NCBI RefSeq assembly: GCF_041380235.1
Contig: NZ_JBGIYY010000024.1
Location: forward strand, 1-64,000
Source: Glaciecola sp041380235
GTDB lineage: Bacteria > Pseudomonadota > Gammaproteobacteria > Enterobacterales > Alteromonadaceae
DNA: 64,000 nucleotides
Direction: 5' to 3'
How positions within the stretch are numbered: the stretch's first letter is position 1; each line of letters begins with the position of its first letter. The position numbers were made by a program, and so were the translations under genes. Under the pieces are notes generated by a model. The model searched no databases. It was not told the origin of the DNA and saw only the letters and a program-made list of their open reading frames with translations. Below, one piece after another: positions 55,430 to 62,980 of this stretch.

Positions 55430-55792
55430 TTATTTACCTTTATAAATAACACCGCAAGTGCATGTTTCCATTAACTCGATCGCAGATAGCATGGGAAGTA
55501 AGGGTTTTAGCTGGACCCAAATCCATTTTGCGATATTTTCTGCGGTAGGGTTCTCTAAACCTTTGATATCATTTAGGTAGTGATGATCCAATTGAGTGTA
55601 GATAGGATTAAAAATTCTTTTAATATCCCCGAAATCGATAAACCAACCACTTGTCTCATCGACTTCTCCTTTCATATGGATACGCACTTTGTACGAGTGG
55701 CCGTGCAGTCTTCCACATTTATGACCCGACGGTACATTTGGCAATTTGTGTGCCGCTTCAAATGTGAAGTCTTTATAAATTTGAGTTTTCAT
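55430..55792 (-). CDS. queD: 6-carboxy-5,6,7,8-tetrahydropterin synthase QueD
   Basis: The 120-residue enzyme makes 6-carboxytetrahydropterin from dihydroneopterin triphosphate, an early step to preQ0. The zinc ligands are H15, H30 and H32 (in FEAAHKL and CGRLHGHSY), Cys26 is the catalytic residue, and LDHHYLND (about 68-75) completes the site. It is the first gene of the leftward dpd run, so its promoter should lie within 55,793-55,925. The following gene starts 3 bases after its stop. Confidence 0.94.
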   Translation of the reverse strand: MKTQIYKDFTFEAAHKLPNVPSGHKCGRLHGHSYKVRIHMKGEVDETSGWFIDFGDIKRIFNPIYTQLDHHYLNDIKGLENPTAENIAKWIWVQLKPLLPMLSAIELMETCTCGVIYKGK

Positions 55793-55925
55793 TAAAATCT
55801 ATTCTTATTATTCCGCCGCATTCTGTTATTGTAATCAAAATTTACATAGACAGCTAGTGGCAAACAGTACCTATTTTCATAAAAATACTTTTTACGATTA
55901 TCAAAATATTTAACTAGGCAAGATT
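55793..55925 (-). promoter_or_regulatory. Presumed promoter region of the dpd operon
   Basis: This is the only upstream space before queD. On the minus strand it holds TTGATT and TACAAT elements, but not at standard spacing to one another, so I cannot fix a promoter. The region is AT-rich and also lies upstream of the divergent small gene at 55,926. Confidence 0.4.
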
Positions 55926-56126
55926 ATGGAATTAAAGCAAAAACAATTTTTGGTTAAGTTAATACTTACGCTGGAAACTAATCATAACGGTTGTAAGCAA
56001 GAGGTTATTAATATGCTTAAAGAGGAGTTAGGACTCTCGGTCGCGCATAATTCTATAAGAGAAATGATCAACACCATCTCGCAAAAGCAAATAAATGAGT
56101 TTTTAGAGAATAATAAGCTTCTCTGA
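55926..56126 (+). CDS. Small helical protein divergent from the dpd operon
   Basis: I do not recognise a family. The 66-residue product (MELKQKQFLVKLILTLETNHNGCKQE...) is predicted all-helical and charged, without membrane segment. Its ATG follows AGGCAAGATT. Its divergence from queD across 133 bases is the usual position for a local regulator, and INMLKEELGLSVAHNSIREMI could be a helix-turn-helix-like stretch, but this is weak. It could also be an incidental frame. Confidence 0.45.
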   Translation: MELKQKQFLVKLILTLETNHNGCKQEVINMLKEELGLSVAHNSIREMINTISQKQINEFLENNKLL

Positions 56127-56128
56127 TT

Positions 56129-56353
56129 TTGAAGATAAAGCGGCACGTTCAAGAGCGCGCTAGTTACGATAAAAAAGAACGATTGCTAGCACTATTACAA
56201 CAAATTATCTTCTATCTGCATCTAAAATTTTCTTTTTTTGAAGTATTGTCAACTACAGCACTGGCCCAAAAGCTTAGTGGTAGTTTTGCTAATATATCTA
56301 TTTCAAATATTCTTGGAATACTCTTACATTCATTAGTTCAAATCTTTCTATAA
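56129..56353 (+). CDS. Doubtful small ORF after the divergent gene
   Basis: A 74-codon frame opens with TTG two bases after the previous stop and has a basic N-terminus and a hydrophobic C-terminal half (about 60-74). There is no good ribosome binding site, and no family is recognised. If real it would be a coupled partner of the 66-residue gene. I regard it as uncertain. Confidence 0.22.
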   Translation: MKIKRHVQERASYDKKERLLALLQQIIFYLHLKFSFFEVLSTTALAQKLSGSFANISISNILGILLHSLVQIFL

Positions 56354-56450
56354 CAAACTGAGCTTAATTTTCTATCAACAATTTTTTCTAAAACAGTTAT
56401 TGCTCGGCTATGAAGAAGTTTTTTCTTTATTTAAAACGGTTTTTTGATTT
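56354..56450. other. AT-rich gene-free spacer
   Basis: Together with the neighbouring stretch up to 56,667 this is about 310 bases with no gene except the short frame listed next. No RNA or att-like repeat of the tRNA 3' end was seen. Confidence 0.5.
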
Positions 56451-56594
56451 TTATATTTGAAAATCTTCCCCTGTAGACTTTTCAAGGTCCCAGCGTTTAG
56501 AAAACTTGTTATAAACCCCTAACCAAAGATAACTAAAAGCCACCAACTGCTTATAATCGTCATCTTGCTTGCTAGCTTGTAAGAATTCGATCAT
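56451..56594 (-). CDS. 47-residue ORF, possible small gene or C-terminal remnant
   Basis: On the minus strand ATG at 56594 opens a frame starting MIEFLQASKQDDDYKQLVA and ending STGEDFQI. Its composition (several Trp, Tyr and Phe, acidic clusters) looks protein-like rather than random. No ribosome binding site of quality is present and the frame closes just upstream, so it may be the tail of a decayed gene. Family unknown. Confidence 0.35.
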   Translation of the reverse strand: MIEFLQASKQDDDYKQLVAFSYLWLGVYNKFSKRWDLEKSTGEDFQI

Positions 56595-56667
56595 AACTAA
56601 AGAGTGCCCTTTGTGTTAATCATATTTGATATCTATTAGATCATAACGGCTATCCCGAACTTCTGTA

Positions 56668-56895
56668 TTATTCAGATTTAATTTTTTCCAACAAATCCCC
56701 AACCTCACATTCAAACAAATCACAAAGCTTATCAATAGCCTCTAAATCTATTCGCTGAGCAGTTTCTTTATACAACAAAGTCACAGTATTCCTATTCAAC
56801 CCAGTTTCCCTTGCTACATCCATTATCTTCATTTTTCGTTCGCCCATTAAACGAGCGAGATGACATTTAATCACACGTAAATCCACCTTAAACAA
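56668..56895 (-). CDS. Cro/C1-type (XRE) helix-turn-helix regulator
   Basis: The 75-residue protein is essentially one HTH domain of the HTH_26 type: CHLARLMGERKMKIMDVARETGLNRNTVTLLYKETAQRIDLEAIDKLCDLFECEVGDLLE. Such single-domain regulators control integrase and excisionase genes in integrative elements. It is divergent from the xis-int pair, and a 17-base perfect palindrome sits immediately in front of it, suggesting autoregulation. The start is TTG at 56895 or GTG at 56886; no ATG is in frame. Confidence 0.87.
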   Translation of the reverse strand: MFKVDLRVIKCHLARLMGERKMKIMDVARETGLNRNTVTLLYKETAQRIDLEAIDKLCDLFECEVGDLLEKIKSE

Positions 56896-56900
56896 ATTAA

Positions 56901-56917
56901 TGTCATTTTAAATGACA
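56901..56917. promoter_or_regulatory. Palindromic operator, probably of the XRE regulator
   Basis: TGTCATTTTAAATGACA is a perfect 17-base palindrome, 5 bases from the regulator start codon. Half-sites recur at about 56964-56970 (ATGACAA) and about 56995-57001 (GTCATTT), in the leader of the xis gene. Confidence 0.7.
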
Positions 56918-56925
56918 AAAAGCTA

Positions 56926-56953
56926 TTGAAAAATGCATTTTGGATGTTATTAT
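56926..56953 (+). promoter_or_regulatory. Promoter of the xis-int-HD operon
   Basis: TTGAAA (56926-56931) and TATTAT (56948-56953) are spaced by 16 bases. Operator half-sites lie just downstream, in a position suited to repression by the divergent regulator. Confidence 0.5.
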
Positions 56954-57029
56954 GTTATCCAAGATGACAAATTGAGTTCACATATCAAATTCAGTCATTT
57001 TAGATTATCACTAAAATAGGATCAGATCG

Positions 57030-57275
57030 ATGAATACGTCACAAACTTATTTAACAACAGAAGAGTTATCCAAACTCATCAAATACGATTCACGCACCAT
57101 TCGAGAAAGACTGAAAGACTCAGTCCTTCTCGAAGGTATCCACTACATACGGCCATTCGGCGGCCGCAAAATTCTCTACCTATGGGAGCCGATCCAAAAA
57201 GACATGAAGTCATATTCCGCAAGTGCTTTTGCAATTCCGATGGCGAATGGAGGCGTAAGCAATGGGGCATATTAG
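57030..57275 (+). CDS. Excisionase-like small DNA-binding protein
   Basis: The 81-residue product has an N-terminal MerR/Xis-type winged HTH pattern: TYLTTEELSKLIKYDSRTIRERLKDSVLLEGIHYIRPFGGRKILYLWEPI. The 'LTteELa..i.~s.~Tir......eG.Hy...gGrki.y' form is that of excisionases next to DUF3596-type integrases. It has AGGAT as ribosome binding site and overlaps the integrase start by 14 bases. It probably directs excision of the element. Confidence 0.82.
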   Translation: MNTSQTYLTTEELSKLIKYDSRTIRERLKDSVLLEGIHYIRPFGGRKILYLWEPIQKDMKSYSASAFAIPMANGGVSNGAY

Positions 57276-58440
57276 AGCGCGCAAAGAAACTGGCAAATTG
57301 TATTTTGATTTTAAGTATCAAAACATTCGTTGCCGTGAGCAAACCAACCTCTTAGACACGGCGCCCAACAGAAAGAAGCTTGAGAAAATGCTAGATCGCA
57401 TCGAGGCTGAAATTTTATTGAATCAGTTTGATTACCGAGCAACGTTTCCGAGTAGCACAATGCTATCTAAGTTTGAATCAATTCAGAATAAGCGGCGGCA
57501 ACTTCAAACTGACACCCCATTGTTCAAAGACTTTACTGAACAATGGTTCAGTGAGATGAAGGGGAGTTGGCGGATAAGTTATATAGATTCCATCCGTCAC
57601 ATTCTTGATAAGAGACTTTTACCCACATTTGGTGAGGTTGATGTGTCGCACATCAAAAAAGCTGACCTAATGAGCTTTAGGGCCGAGCTTTCGCAGCAAA
57701 AAAAGAAAAATGGAAATCTATTATCGCCCACGCACATTAACCGCCATATGAAAATACTGCGCATGATATTGACTGAAGCCGCCGACCGCTTTGAGTTTTT
57801 AACGCCCTTTCGAAATATTAAGCCATTAAAGGTGCCAAAGTCAGACATTGAACCTTTTACTTTTGATGAAGTAAATCTCATTTTGAACATGGTACGCCCC
57901 GATTTTAAAGATTACTACATAGTGCGGTTTTTCACTGGGATGCGAACAGGTGAAATCCATGGACTCAAATGGCGATTCGTCGATTTCGAAAAACGACAGA
58001 TTCTGATCCGAGAATGTTACGTACGCGGTAGAACCGAATATACAAAAACAGACGAGAGCCAACGAGAAATACATATGTCTCAGCCGGTGCTCGATGCCCT
58101 AAAAGCGCAATTTAAAGTCACGGGTGAAATTTCTGAATATGTTTTTATTAATTCTGCTGGGTTGCCACTGAACCATAGCAACATGGCCACAAGAGTATGG
58201 CATCCACTTCTACGTCATTTGGGTTTAAGAAAGCGTACGGCATATCAAACAAGGCATACCGCTGCCACACTCTGGTTGGCTAGCGGAGAGGCGCCTGAGT
58301 GGATTGCTAGGCAAATGGGGCATGCAAACACTGAAATGCTATTTCGTGTTTACTCACGATATGTTCCCAATTTAACCCGACAAGATGGAAGTGCCTTCGA
58401 ACGTTTGATCAACGAGCAGATGAATAAAGGTGTTAAATGA
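57262..58440 (+). CDS. Tyrosine recombinase / integrase
   Basis: The 392-residue integrase has an N-terminal DUF3596-like arm-binding domain (about 1-55), a SAM-like core-binding domain (about 85-180) and a C-terminal catalytic domain. Catalytic residues are R228 (TGMRTGE), a beta-hairpin Lys near 262, R331 (YQTRHTAATL), H354 (MGHANTEM) and nucleophile Y364 (FRVYSRY). The first His of the HxxR box is replaced by Tyr328, a variant common in this integrase group. GGAGG is 9 bases before the ATG. It probably integrates the island, but it is 25 kb from the tRNA-Arg. Confidence 0.93.
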   Translation: MGHIRARKETGKLYFDFKYQNIRCREQTNLLDTAPNRKKLEKMLDRIEAEILLNQFDYRATFPSSTMLSKFESIQNKRRQLQTDTPLFKDFTEQWFSEMKGSWRISYIDSIRHILDKRLLPTFGEVDVSHIKKADLMSFRAELSQQKKKNGNLLSPTHINRHMKILRMILTEAADRFEFLTPFRNIKPLKVPKSDIEPFTFDEVNLILNMVRPDFKDYYIVRFFTGMRTGEIHGLKWRFVDFEKRQILIRECYVRGRTEYTKTDESQREIHMSQPVLDALKAQFKVTGEISEYVFINSAGLPLNHSNMATRVWHPLLRHLGLRKRTAYQTRHTAATLWLASGEAPEWIARQMGHANTEMLFRVYSRYVPNLTRQDGSAFERLINEQMNKGVK

Positions 58441-59360
58441 ACACAATCAACAATCTTATCACCGACCAACCTATGCTCCATTCGACTAGCGTTTATGGCT
58501 CATTTAAAGGTATTTATTTTCTAAGTTCTCTAGTCGTGAAGTTTGATCGATATGGGCGTCAGTTTGTTTGTATTAAGCTCTCTGATGTTCTGCATTCAAT
58601 TCATGTGAACTGTTTTTTGCCTCATGCTCTCACAATGCTAGCAGCACCCAATGTGCCGGTTTATGTTGAGATTAAAGTGTCTGAGTTAGATAGTTCTTTG
58701 ATATACACCTGCACTGCAATTGAGAATGTCCCATTTTCGGATTTTGTGCGATATTCAGGTATGTATGGACTACCTTTGGCAATATTAAATGTTGGGGACA
58801 TTCAAAAACGATTTTTCAATATCTTAGAGAAGATCTATTCTCAGCACCTAATTGACTTTTTAGCCGCTTCCTTACTGCAACATCATATTTGCTTGAACTA
58901 TTGCCTTTGTCCGGCCAGTCTGAATTACCACCATAACTATTTGGGAGGATTGATTCAGCATAGTATCGAGGTTGCAGAATCAGTGATATCTGACGAATCT
59001 CTCAGCGAGTCAGAAAAGCAGATTGGTATAGTCGCTGCGCTTGTCCACGATATCGGCAAAACCAAGACAATGACGCCGGATTTAAATCGCACCTCAATAG
59101 GCTACTTTGTTGATCATGACAATTTGAGCTTAGAGATTTGTGCTAACGCCATGGGTGAGCTTGAAAAACGCAATGAAGCCGATGCCATTCAACTTAGGCA
59201 TGCACTTACCTGCAACACATCCGGCGCAAGTTCTGGTTATAAAGCAAAAACAAGACTTGCTGTTGCGTTAAAGCTATATGACCGAGACAGTTCGAATCGA
59301 TATGCAAAGCCCAACTCAATGCGACTTTTGTTAAATAAACAAATTAACGCAACTAATTAA
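58437..59360 (+). CDS. OB-fold/HD-domain protein (TraI-domain or YhaM-like)
   Basis: The 307-residue protein starts inside the integrase stop (ATGA). Residues about 20-100 look like an OB fold (GIYFLSSLVVKFDRYGRQFVCIKLSD...). Residues 155-290 form an HD domain: HHNYLGGLIQHSIEVAE with H175 and ALVHDIGKTKT with HD at 204-205. This fits both the HD part of ICE TraI-type proteins and the YhaM 3'-5' exoribonuclease layout. No relaxase motif is present. The role is probably in element maintenance or nucleic-acid turnover (inference). Confidence 0.75.
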   Translation: MNTINNLITDQPMLHSTSVYGSFKGIYFLSSLVVKFDRYGRQFVCIKLSDVLHSIHVNCFLPHALTMLAAPNVPVYVEIKVSELDSSLIYTCTAIENVPFSDFVRYSGMYGLPLAILNVGDIQKRFFNILEKIYSQHLIDFLAASLLQHHICLNYCLCPASLNYHHNYLGGLIQHSIEVAESVISDESLSESEKQIGIVAALVHDIGKTKTMTPDLNRTSIGYFVDHDNLSLEICANAMGELEKRNEADAIQLRHALTCNTSGASSGYKAKTRLAVALKLYDRDSSNRYAKPNSMRLLLNKQINATN

Positions 59361-59444
59361 ACAAATTATATAAAAACACTAGTAAGCATCAGCGACTCTT
59401 TCGCTCACCTATCAACGAGCAAAATCGACCTGCGAGGTAAATAT

Positions 59445-60020
59445 ATGGCACGCCACCCTGAAGTCAAAGAAAAAGATATCATTCAAGCGGGAATAGCTTT
59501 AGAGGCATCAGGCAAAATCCCTAATCCAGGCGCCATACGTGCCCAATTAGGATTTAAAGGCGGTTTACTGCGCATCAAGACAGTCTGGTCAAAATATACC
59601 GATGAAAGAGAGCAATCTTACTTAACAGAAAAGCAGCAACAAATGCAGCTTGAATCTCTGCCATCTGAAATATCTGAGAATATGGGAGTCATCACAAATA
59701 AGCTCACAGAAAGCCTGGAACGATTGACTGTCCAAGCTTATCAACTGGCCCAAGAGATGTTCGAAAAGCGCCTAAATGCCGTGCAGCGGGATTTTGAAAA
59801 CAAGGCTGAGTATTTTGATGGATATGAAAAGGAGATTGACGCTAGTTTGCTTAAGAGTGACCAAGAACTAACGGAGTCAGCCGCAGAAGCCAAGTCATTA
59901 GCGGAACAAAACGCAAGCCTAATTGTTGAGAACGCAAATTTAAAAGGTCAGCTACAGGCGTTGCAAAGACAACTAGAAAAGCTCGAAATAAAAATTTCTG
60001 AAAAATTTAACCACAATTAA
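59445..60020 (+). CDS. KfrA-like DNA-binding coiled-coil protein
   Basis: The 191-residue protein has an N-terminal KfrA-type DNA-binding domain (DIIQAGIALEASGKIPNPGAIRAQLGFKGGLLRIKTVWSKY, about 10-55). A long alpha-helical coiled coil fills the rest (about 60-185). KfrA proteins support plasmid partition and are found on integrative elements. It has GAGGT 6 bases before the ATG. Its own gene could be a target of autoregulation. Confidence 0.85.
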   Translation: MARHPEVKEKDIIQAGIALEASGKIPNPGAIRAQLGFKGGLLRIKTVWSKYTDEREQSYLTEKQQQMQLESLPSEISENMGVITNKLTESLERLTVQAYQLAQEMFEKRLNAVQRDFENKAEYFDGYEKEIDASLLKSDQELTESAAEAKSLAEQNASLIVENANLKGQLQALQRQLEKLEIKISEKFNHN

Positions 60021-60165
60021 ATAAGGACCTTCAATATAAGTGGGCACTCACTTTTCGTCAAAATTCGCTGCGAGGTTTGTAGCGGGATTTTGGAAGTGCG
60101 TTAGGGTGGTTGCATTCGTTCACACTTTTTAGACTGATTACACCTACAAACGGGAAGAAAACTTT

Positions 60166-60297
60166 ATGACTACACTCGCCGCTATTGGTTTTGCATCATT
60201 CGCTATCATCACTCTTGTCGTGTTGGTATCGGTACTTTTGTATATGGTTTACTTGAACAAAAAGGAGAAAAAAGACGATAAGCGTAATGACAAATAA
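60166..60297 (+). CDS. 43-residue single-pass membrane peptide
   Basis: This short frame starts MTTLAAIGFASFAIITLVVL and ends in a very basic and acidic tail (NKKEKKDDKRNDK). Residues about 5-30 form one membrane helix. It has GGAAGAAAA before the ATG. No family is known to me. Small membrane peptides on mobile elements can be toxins, holin-like or stability factors, but nothing here decides this. Confidence 0.5.
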   Translation: MTTLAAIGFASFAIITLVVLVSVLLYMVYLNKKEKKDDKRNDK

Positions 60298-60378
60298 CTC
60301 TTAAGAGAAGATTTTAAACGCCACTTTGTATATTTAAACCTAGAGTCGACCTCTGGACAACTAGAGTAGGAATAGTCA

Positions 60379-60678
60379 ATGCCATTAACATTAGCCGGAT
60401 TTAAAAAAGCAATTCGTCCAAAACCTCATCAAGTAAAAAGTTGGCTGGTTATTTGTAAAGCTCAAACAGGTCAAATCCGCGTTATGTACTCTACCGGAGC
60501 CGGAGCATCGCGGACTTCTTCATTGTCAAGTTGGCCAATGGGAATCTTAGTATGGGTAATACAAAATATAGAAAGCGGTATGATGATTGAATCGATAAAA
60601 AAAGTGAGAACCGACTGCGGTCTAGTTACTACCTATGATTTTGTTGACTCGGCGGAGATTACGCCGATAAAACACTAA
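60379..60678 (+). CDS. Hypothetical protein, 99 residues
   Basis: I do not recognise it. It is a basic, probably soluble beta-rich protein (HQVKSWLVICKAQTGQIRVMYSTGAGA...), with AGGAAT before the ATG. It has no signal peptide. Neighbours are element genes, so it belongs to the island cargo. Confidence 0.55.
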   Translation: MPLTLAGFKKAIRPKPHQVKSWLVICKAQTGQIRVMYSTGAGASRTSSLSSWPMGILVWVIQNIESGMMIESIKKVRTDCGLVTTYDFVDSAEITPIKH

Positions 60679-60933
60679 GTAAGCTTTTGCTAGCTTCGCT
60701 AAGGTCATAGTCAGCAATTAAAGTAAAAGCGGAAGGTAAATTATTAATCACTGCATTGAGTTCCTATGAGCTCTGCTTGAAGAAAGACATTCCGAATTTC
60801 ACAAACACCTATAAAAACTGATTTATATTAGGGGTAGCGAAGCTTTAATTGTCACGCGATTGATTGGATGACACTTTATAATAAACTATCAATGTCTTAA
60901 CATCTTAAAAAAATATTCAAAGGAAGAATTATC

Positions 60934-61845
60934 ATGAAACTATCATTCATATGTTTTACTGCTTTCACTTTAACATTATTAATTTCGGGCTGTGGAAGCA
61001 CCTCAAAAAGCTTGTCAAAAATTGACGGAGAATTTATTTATCCGTCAATGCCAATTCTCACAGAGTCTTCATTTATTTGGGATGATGGAGATTCAGAAGC
61101 GCTTAATATTGTAAAGATAGCGAGACCTGCAGGTATTGGGAATAGTTTACGTGATTATGAAGATCCAACACATGCATCAATTGGTCAAATAGGTGGTTTT
61201 TCGCGCTTGGTTGACGCAGGGCTTGGGTTAGCCTCGGGTAGTTTATTTTCTATTGTGCAAAGTGAATCCTTGACTACTGGAGCTAATACCGCCGTAGAAT
61301 TTAAACCAGCTATTGTAGAATTAGTCGATAGATCGTTGGTTTACGAAAATGGCAAACCCTCTTACAAAAAAGTTCGGGAATATGTAGCAAATAAAATCAA
61401 AAAAGCTATCGAATTAGATCATCCAGAAATTGTGTGGGGTGGCACATATTCGCTTTATAATGGTGTGAAGCGTTTTGACCTCGCCTTGGTGATCGATAGT
61501 GAAAAAGAGTGTTTAGCTGTGAGGCGCACCATTACTGGAGACGAAGATTCTCCTGCTTTTGTAACGCGAAACTTTGCCAAGATTTTTGTTGATGGTGAAG
61601 ATGTAGAAAGAGACTTCTGTTCATTTGGTTTGCATTTAAGCCTTCCTTATGAGTTAGAGGGTGGGAAGGTGGCAATAGTTGCTGAGTTGAAATCAGGAGC
61701 TTACTTCGTAGAAACCCTGATTTACCATTACGATGGTTACATTGTAATACCAGATTTTTTCTCAATGAATAGTAGTCGAGCTATTCGCACTGAATTTGCT
61801 TTTGTTTCTAAAAGTGGCAATAAGCTACTTTTTCAAAAACAATAG
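60934..61845 (+). CDS. Putative lipoprotein
   Basis: The 303-residue protein has a lipoprotein signal peptide with lipobox ISGC (Cys at about residue 20), after a basic and hydrophobic start MKLSFICFTAFTLTLLISGC. The body is mixed alpha/beta with no motif I recognise (KPAIVELVDRSLVYENGKPSYKKVREYVANKIKKAIE). It has AAAGGAAG as ribosome binding site. It has its own AT-rich upstream region and a TATAAT at 60,877-60,882. Its role in the island is unknown. Confidence 0.75.
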   Translation: MKLSFICFTAFTLTLLISGCGSTSKSLSKIDGEFIYPSMPILTESSFIWDDGDSEALNIVKIARPAGIGNSLRDYEDPTHASIGQIGGFSRLVDAGLGLASGSLFSIVQSESLTTGANTAVEFKPAIVELVDRSLVYENGKPSYKKVREYVANKIKKAIELDHPEIVWGGTYSLYNGVKRFDLALVIDSEKECLAVRRTITGDEDSPAFVTRNFAKIFVDGEDVERDFCSFGLHLSLPYELEGGKVAIVAELKSGAYFVETLIYHYDGYIVIPDFFSMNSSRAIRTEFAFVSKSGNKLLFQKQ

Positions 61846-62196
61846 ATATTTAGTGCGCAGTGGCGAAGAGGCTGATAAGCGTATTGCGTCAGCTTGATCT
61901 TCCACTTTTCAATTGAGGATCTCGTCTAGCCCGCACAATAAGCGAAAATTCTATGGTCGCCTCAACAACTTAAATATTGCTGACTATTACAGTACTTGCT
62001 ATGCAAAACCCTAAGTTTAACTGACTGAATTAGTCAGTTGATAAACTAGCAATTGATTGTAAAAGTCGGCGGGGTTGGTGATTTGTCCGTTTTTGGCTTT
62101 TTTGTAGTTAGTTTGTTAACTAATGGCTTCGGAAGAGATAGTAAGCTAATATCTAATTTAATATAAAGATGATTGAAAGGTACACGGATAAACTTT
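61846..62196. other. Gene-free region with inverted repeats
   Basis: About 350 bases. It contains GCTGA...TCAGC at about 61,870-61,892, the inverted repeat at 62,019-62,039 listed next, and TTAGTT-tgtt-AACTAA near 62,107-62,122. A TTG-started extension of the next gene (from 62,173) is possible. Presumably it holds the promoter of the three-gene unit that follows. Confidence 0.5.
62019..62039. repeat. Inverted repeat, operator- or hairpin-like
   Basis: AACTGACT (62019-62026) and AGTCAGTT (62032-62039) are perfectly inverted around GAATT. There is no T tract, so a binding site for a regulator is as likely as a terminator. Confidence 0.6.
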
Positions 62197-62979
62197 ATGA
62201 CATGGTCATTTGAAAAAATAAAGCATACCGTTTTTAATCGTAACCCTCTCGACTCCACAGATGTGGAGCTTAGATTTCATCCTATCGTAAGAGTTGCTCA
62301 GCGACCTTCTGACATAGCCTTATTTCAAGATAAAGTTAGGGATATGTTTCCTAAGTATCGGCAAAATAATGTTCGTGGCGTATCTTTTGCAGCAGACAAA
62401 GGATCGATGACGGTACAAGACGAAATCGAACATGTTTTTTCTGATGTATTAAACAGAAATTCATTAGTACTGAATCAAAATACACTCAGAGCAAGTAGCC
62501 AAGATCATCAAAATAGAAATGAATTGATATCACAATTTAATAAAGGTCTTGTAGCGGCGCAGAATGTTTTTGGCGGAATTAATGCTTTTAGGCTCGGTGT
62601 TAGGTACGTAAACATCATTAATAAAACTGAAATTTCTAAAGATTTAGGAGTAGAAACATTAGAGTGGGAAGACTTGATTTCCGGAGAGTTTTTACGGATG
62701 CCTCATGAAATTAACGACAAGACCAATACGAACTTCATGATGGAAATAGGGTCAAATCTTCAAAATGGTGATGGTGAATTGACCTTGAGATATGGTTTAA
62801 TTCAAAATCATCCCCAATTACCTGATCATTTTAGGTTCGATATAGATCGTTACGTTCAAAAAGACGATGGACTCTCGATTAACACAACCTTAGATACGAT
62901 CAATGAGTTCACTGATGATATATATTCCTTATTCAACACTGTAATGGCTGATAAACTAAAACAATGGATGGAACAATAA
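62197..62979 (+). CDS. TIGR04255 family protein
   Basis: The product of about 260 residues has the 'sporadically distributed' TIGR04255 pattern: a beta-strand opening (VELRFHPIVRVAQRP) with the strand block FRLGVRYVNIINKTEIS and a polar C-terminus. This family is found patchily and often near restriction or mobile genes. No biochemical role is known to me. I prefer the ATG at 62197; a TTG at 62173 is in frame. It forms a close unit with the next two genes. Confidence 0.68.
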   Translation: MTWSFEKIKHTVFNRNPLDSTDVELRFHPIVRVAQRPSDIALFQDKVRDMFPKYRQNNVRGVSFAADKGSMTVQDEIEHVFSDVLNRNSLVLNQNTLRASSQDHQNRNELISQFNKGLVAAQNVFGGINAFRLGVRYVNIINKTEISKDLGVETLEWEDLISGEFLRMPHEINDKTNTNFMMEIGSNLQNGDGELTLRYGLIQNHPQLPDHFRFDIDRYVQKDDGLSINTTLDTINEFTDDIYSLFNTVMADKLKQWMEQ

Positions 62980-62980
62980 T

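Noticed and set aside
59290..59299. 10-base match GTTCGAATCG to the tRNA-Arg T arm, considered as an att site
   Set aside because: It is only 10 bases, inside the HD-protein coding sequence, and lacks the rest of the tRNA 3' end.
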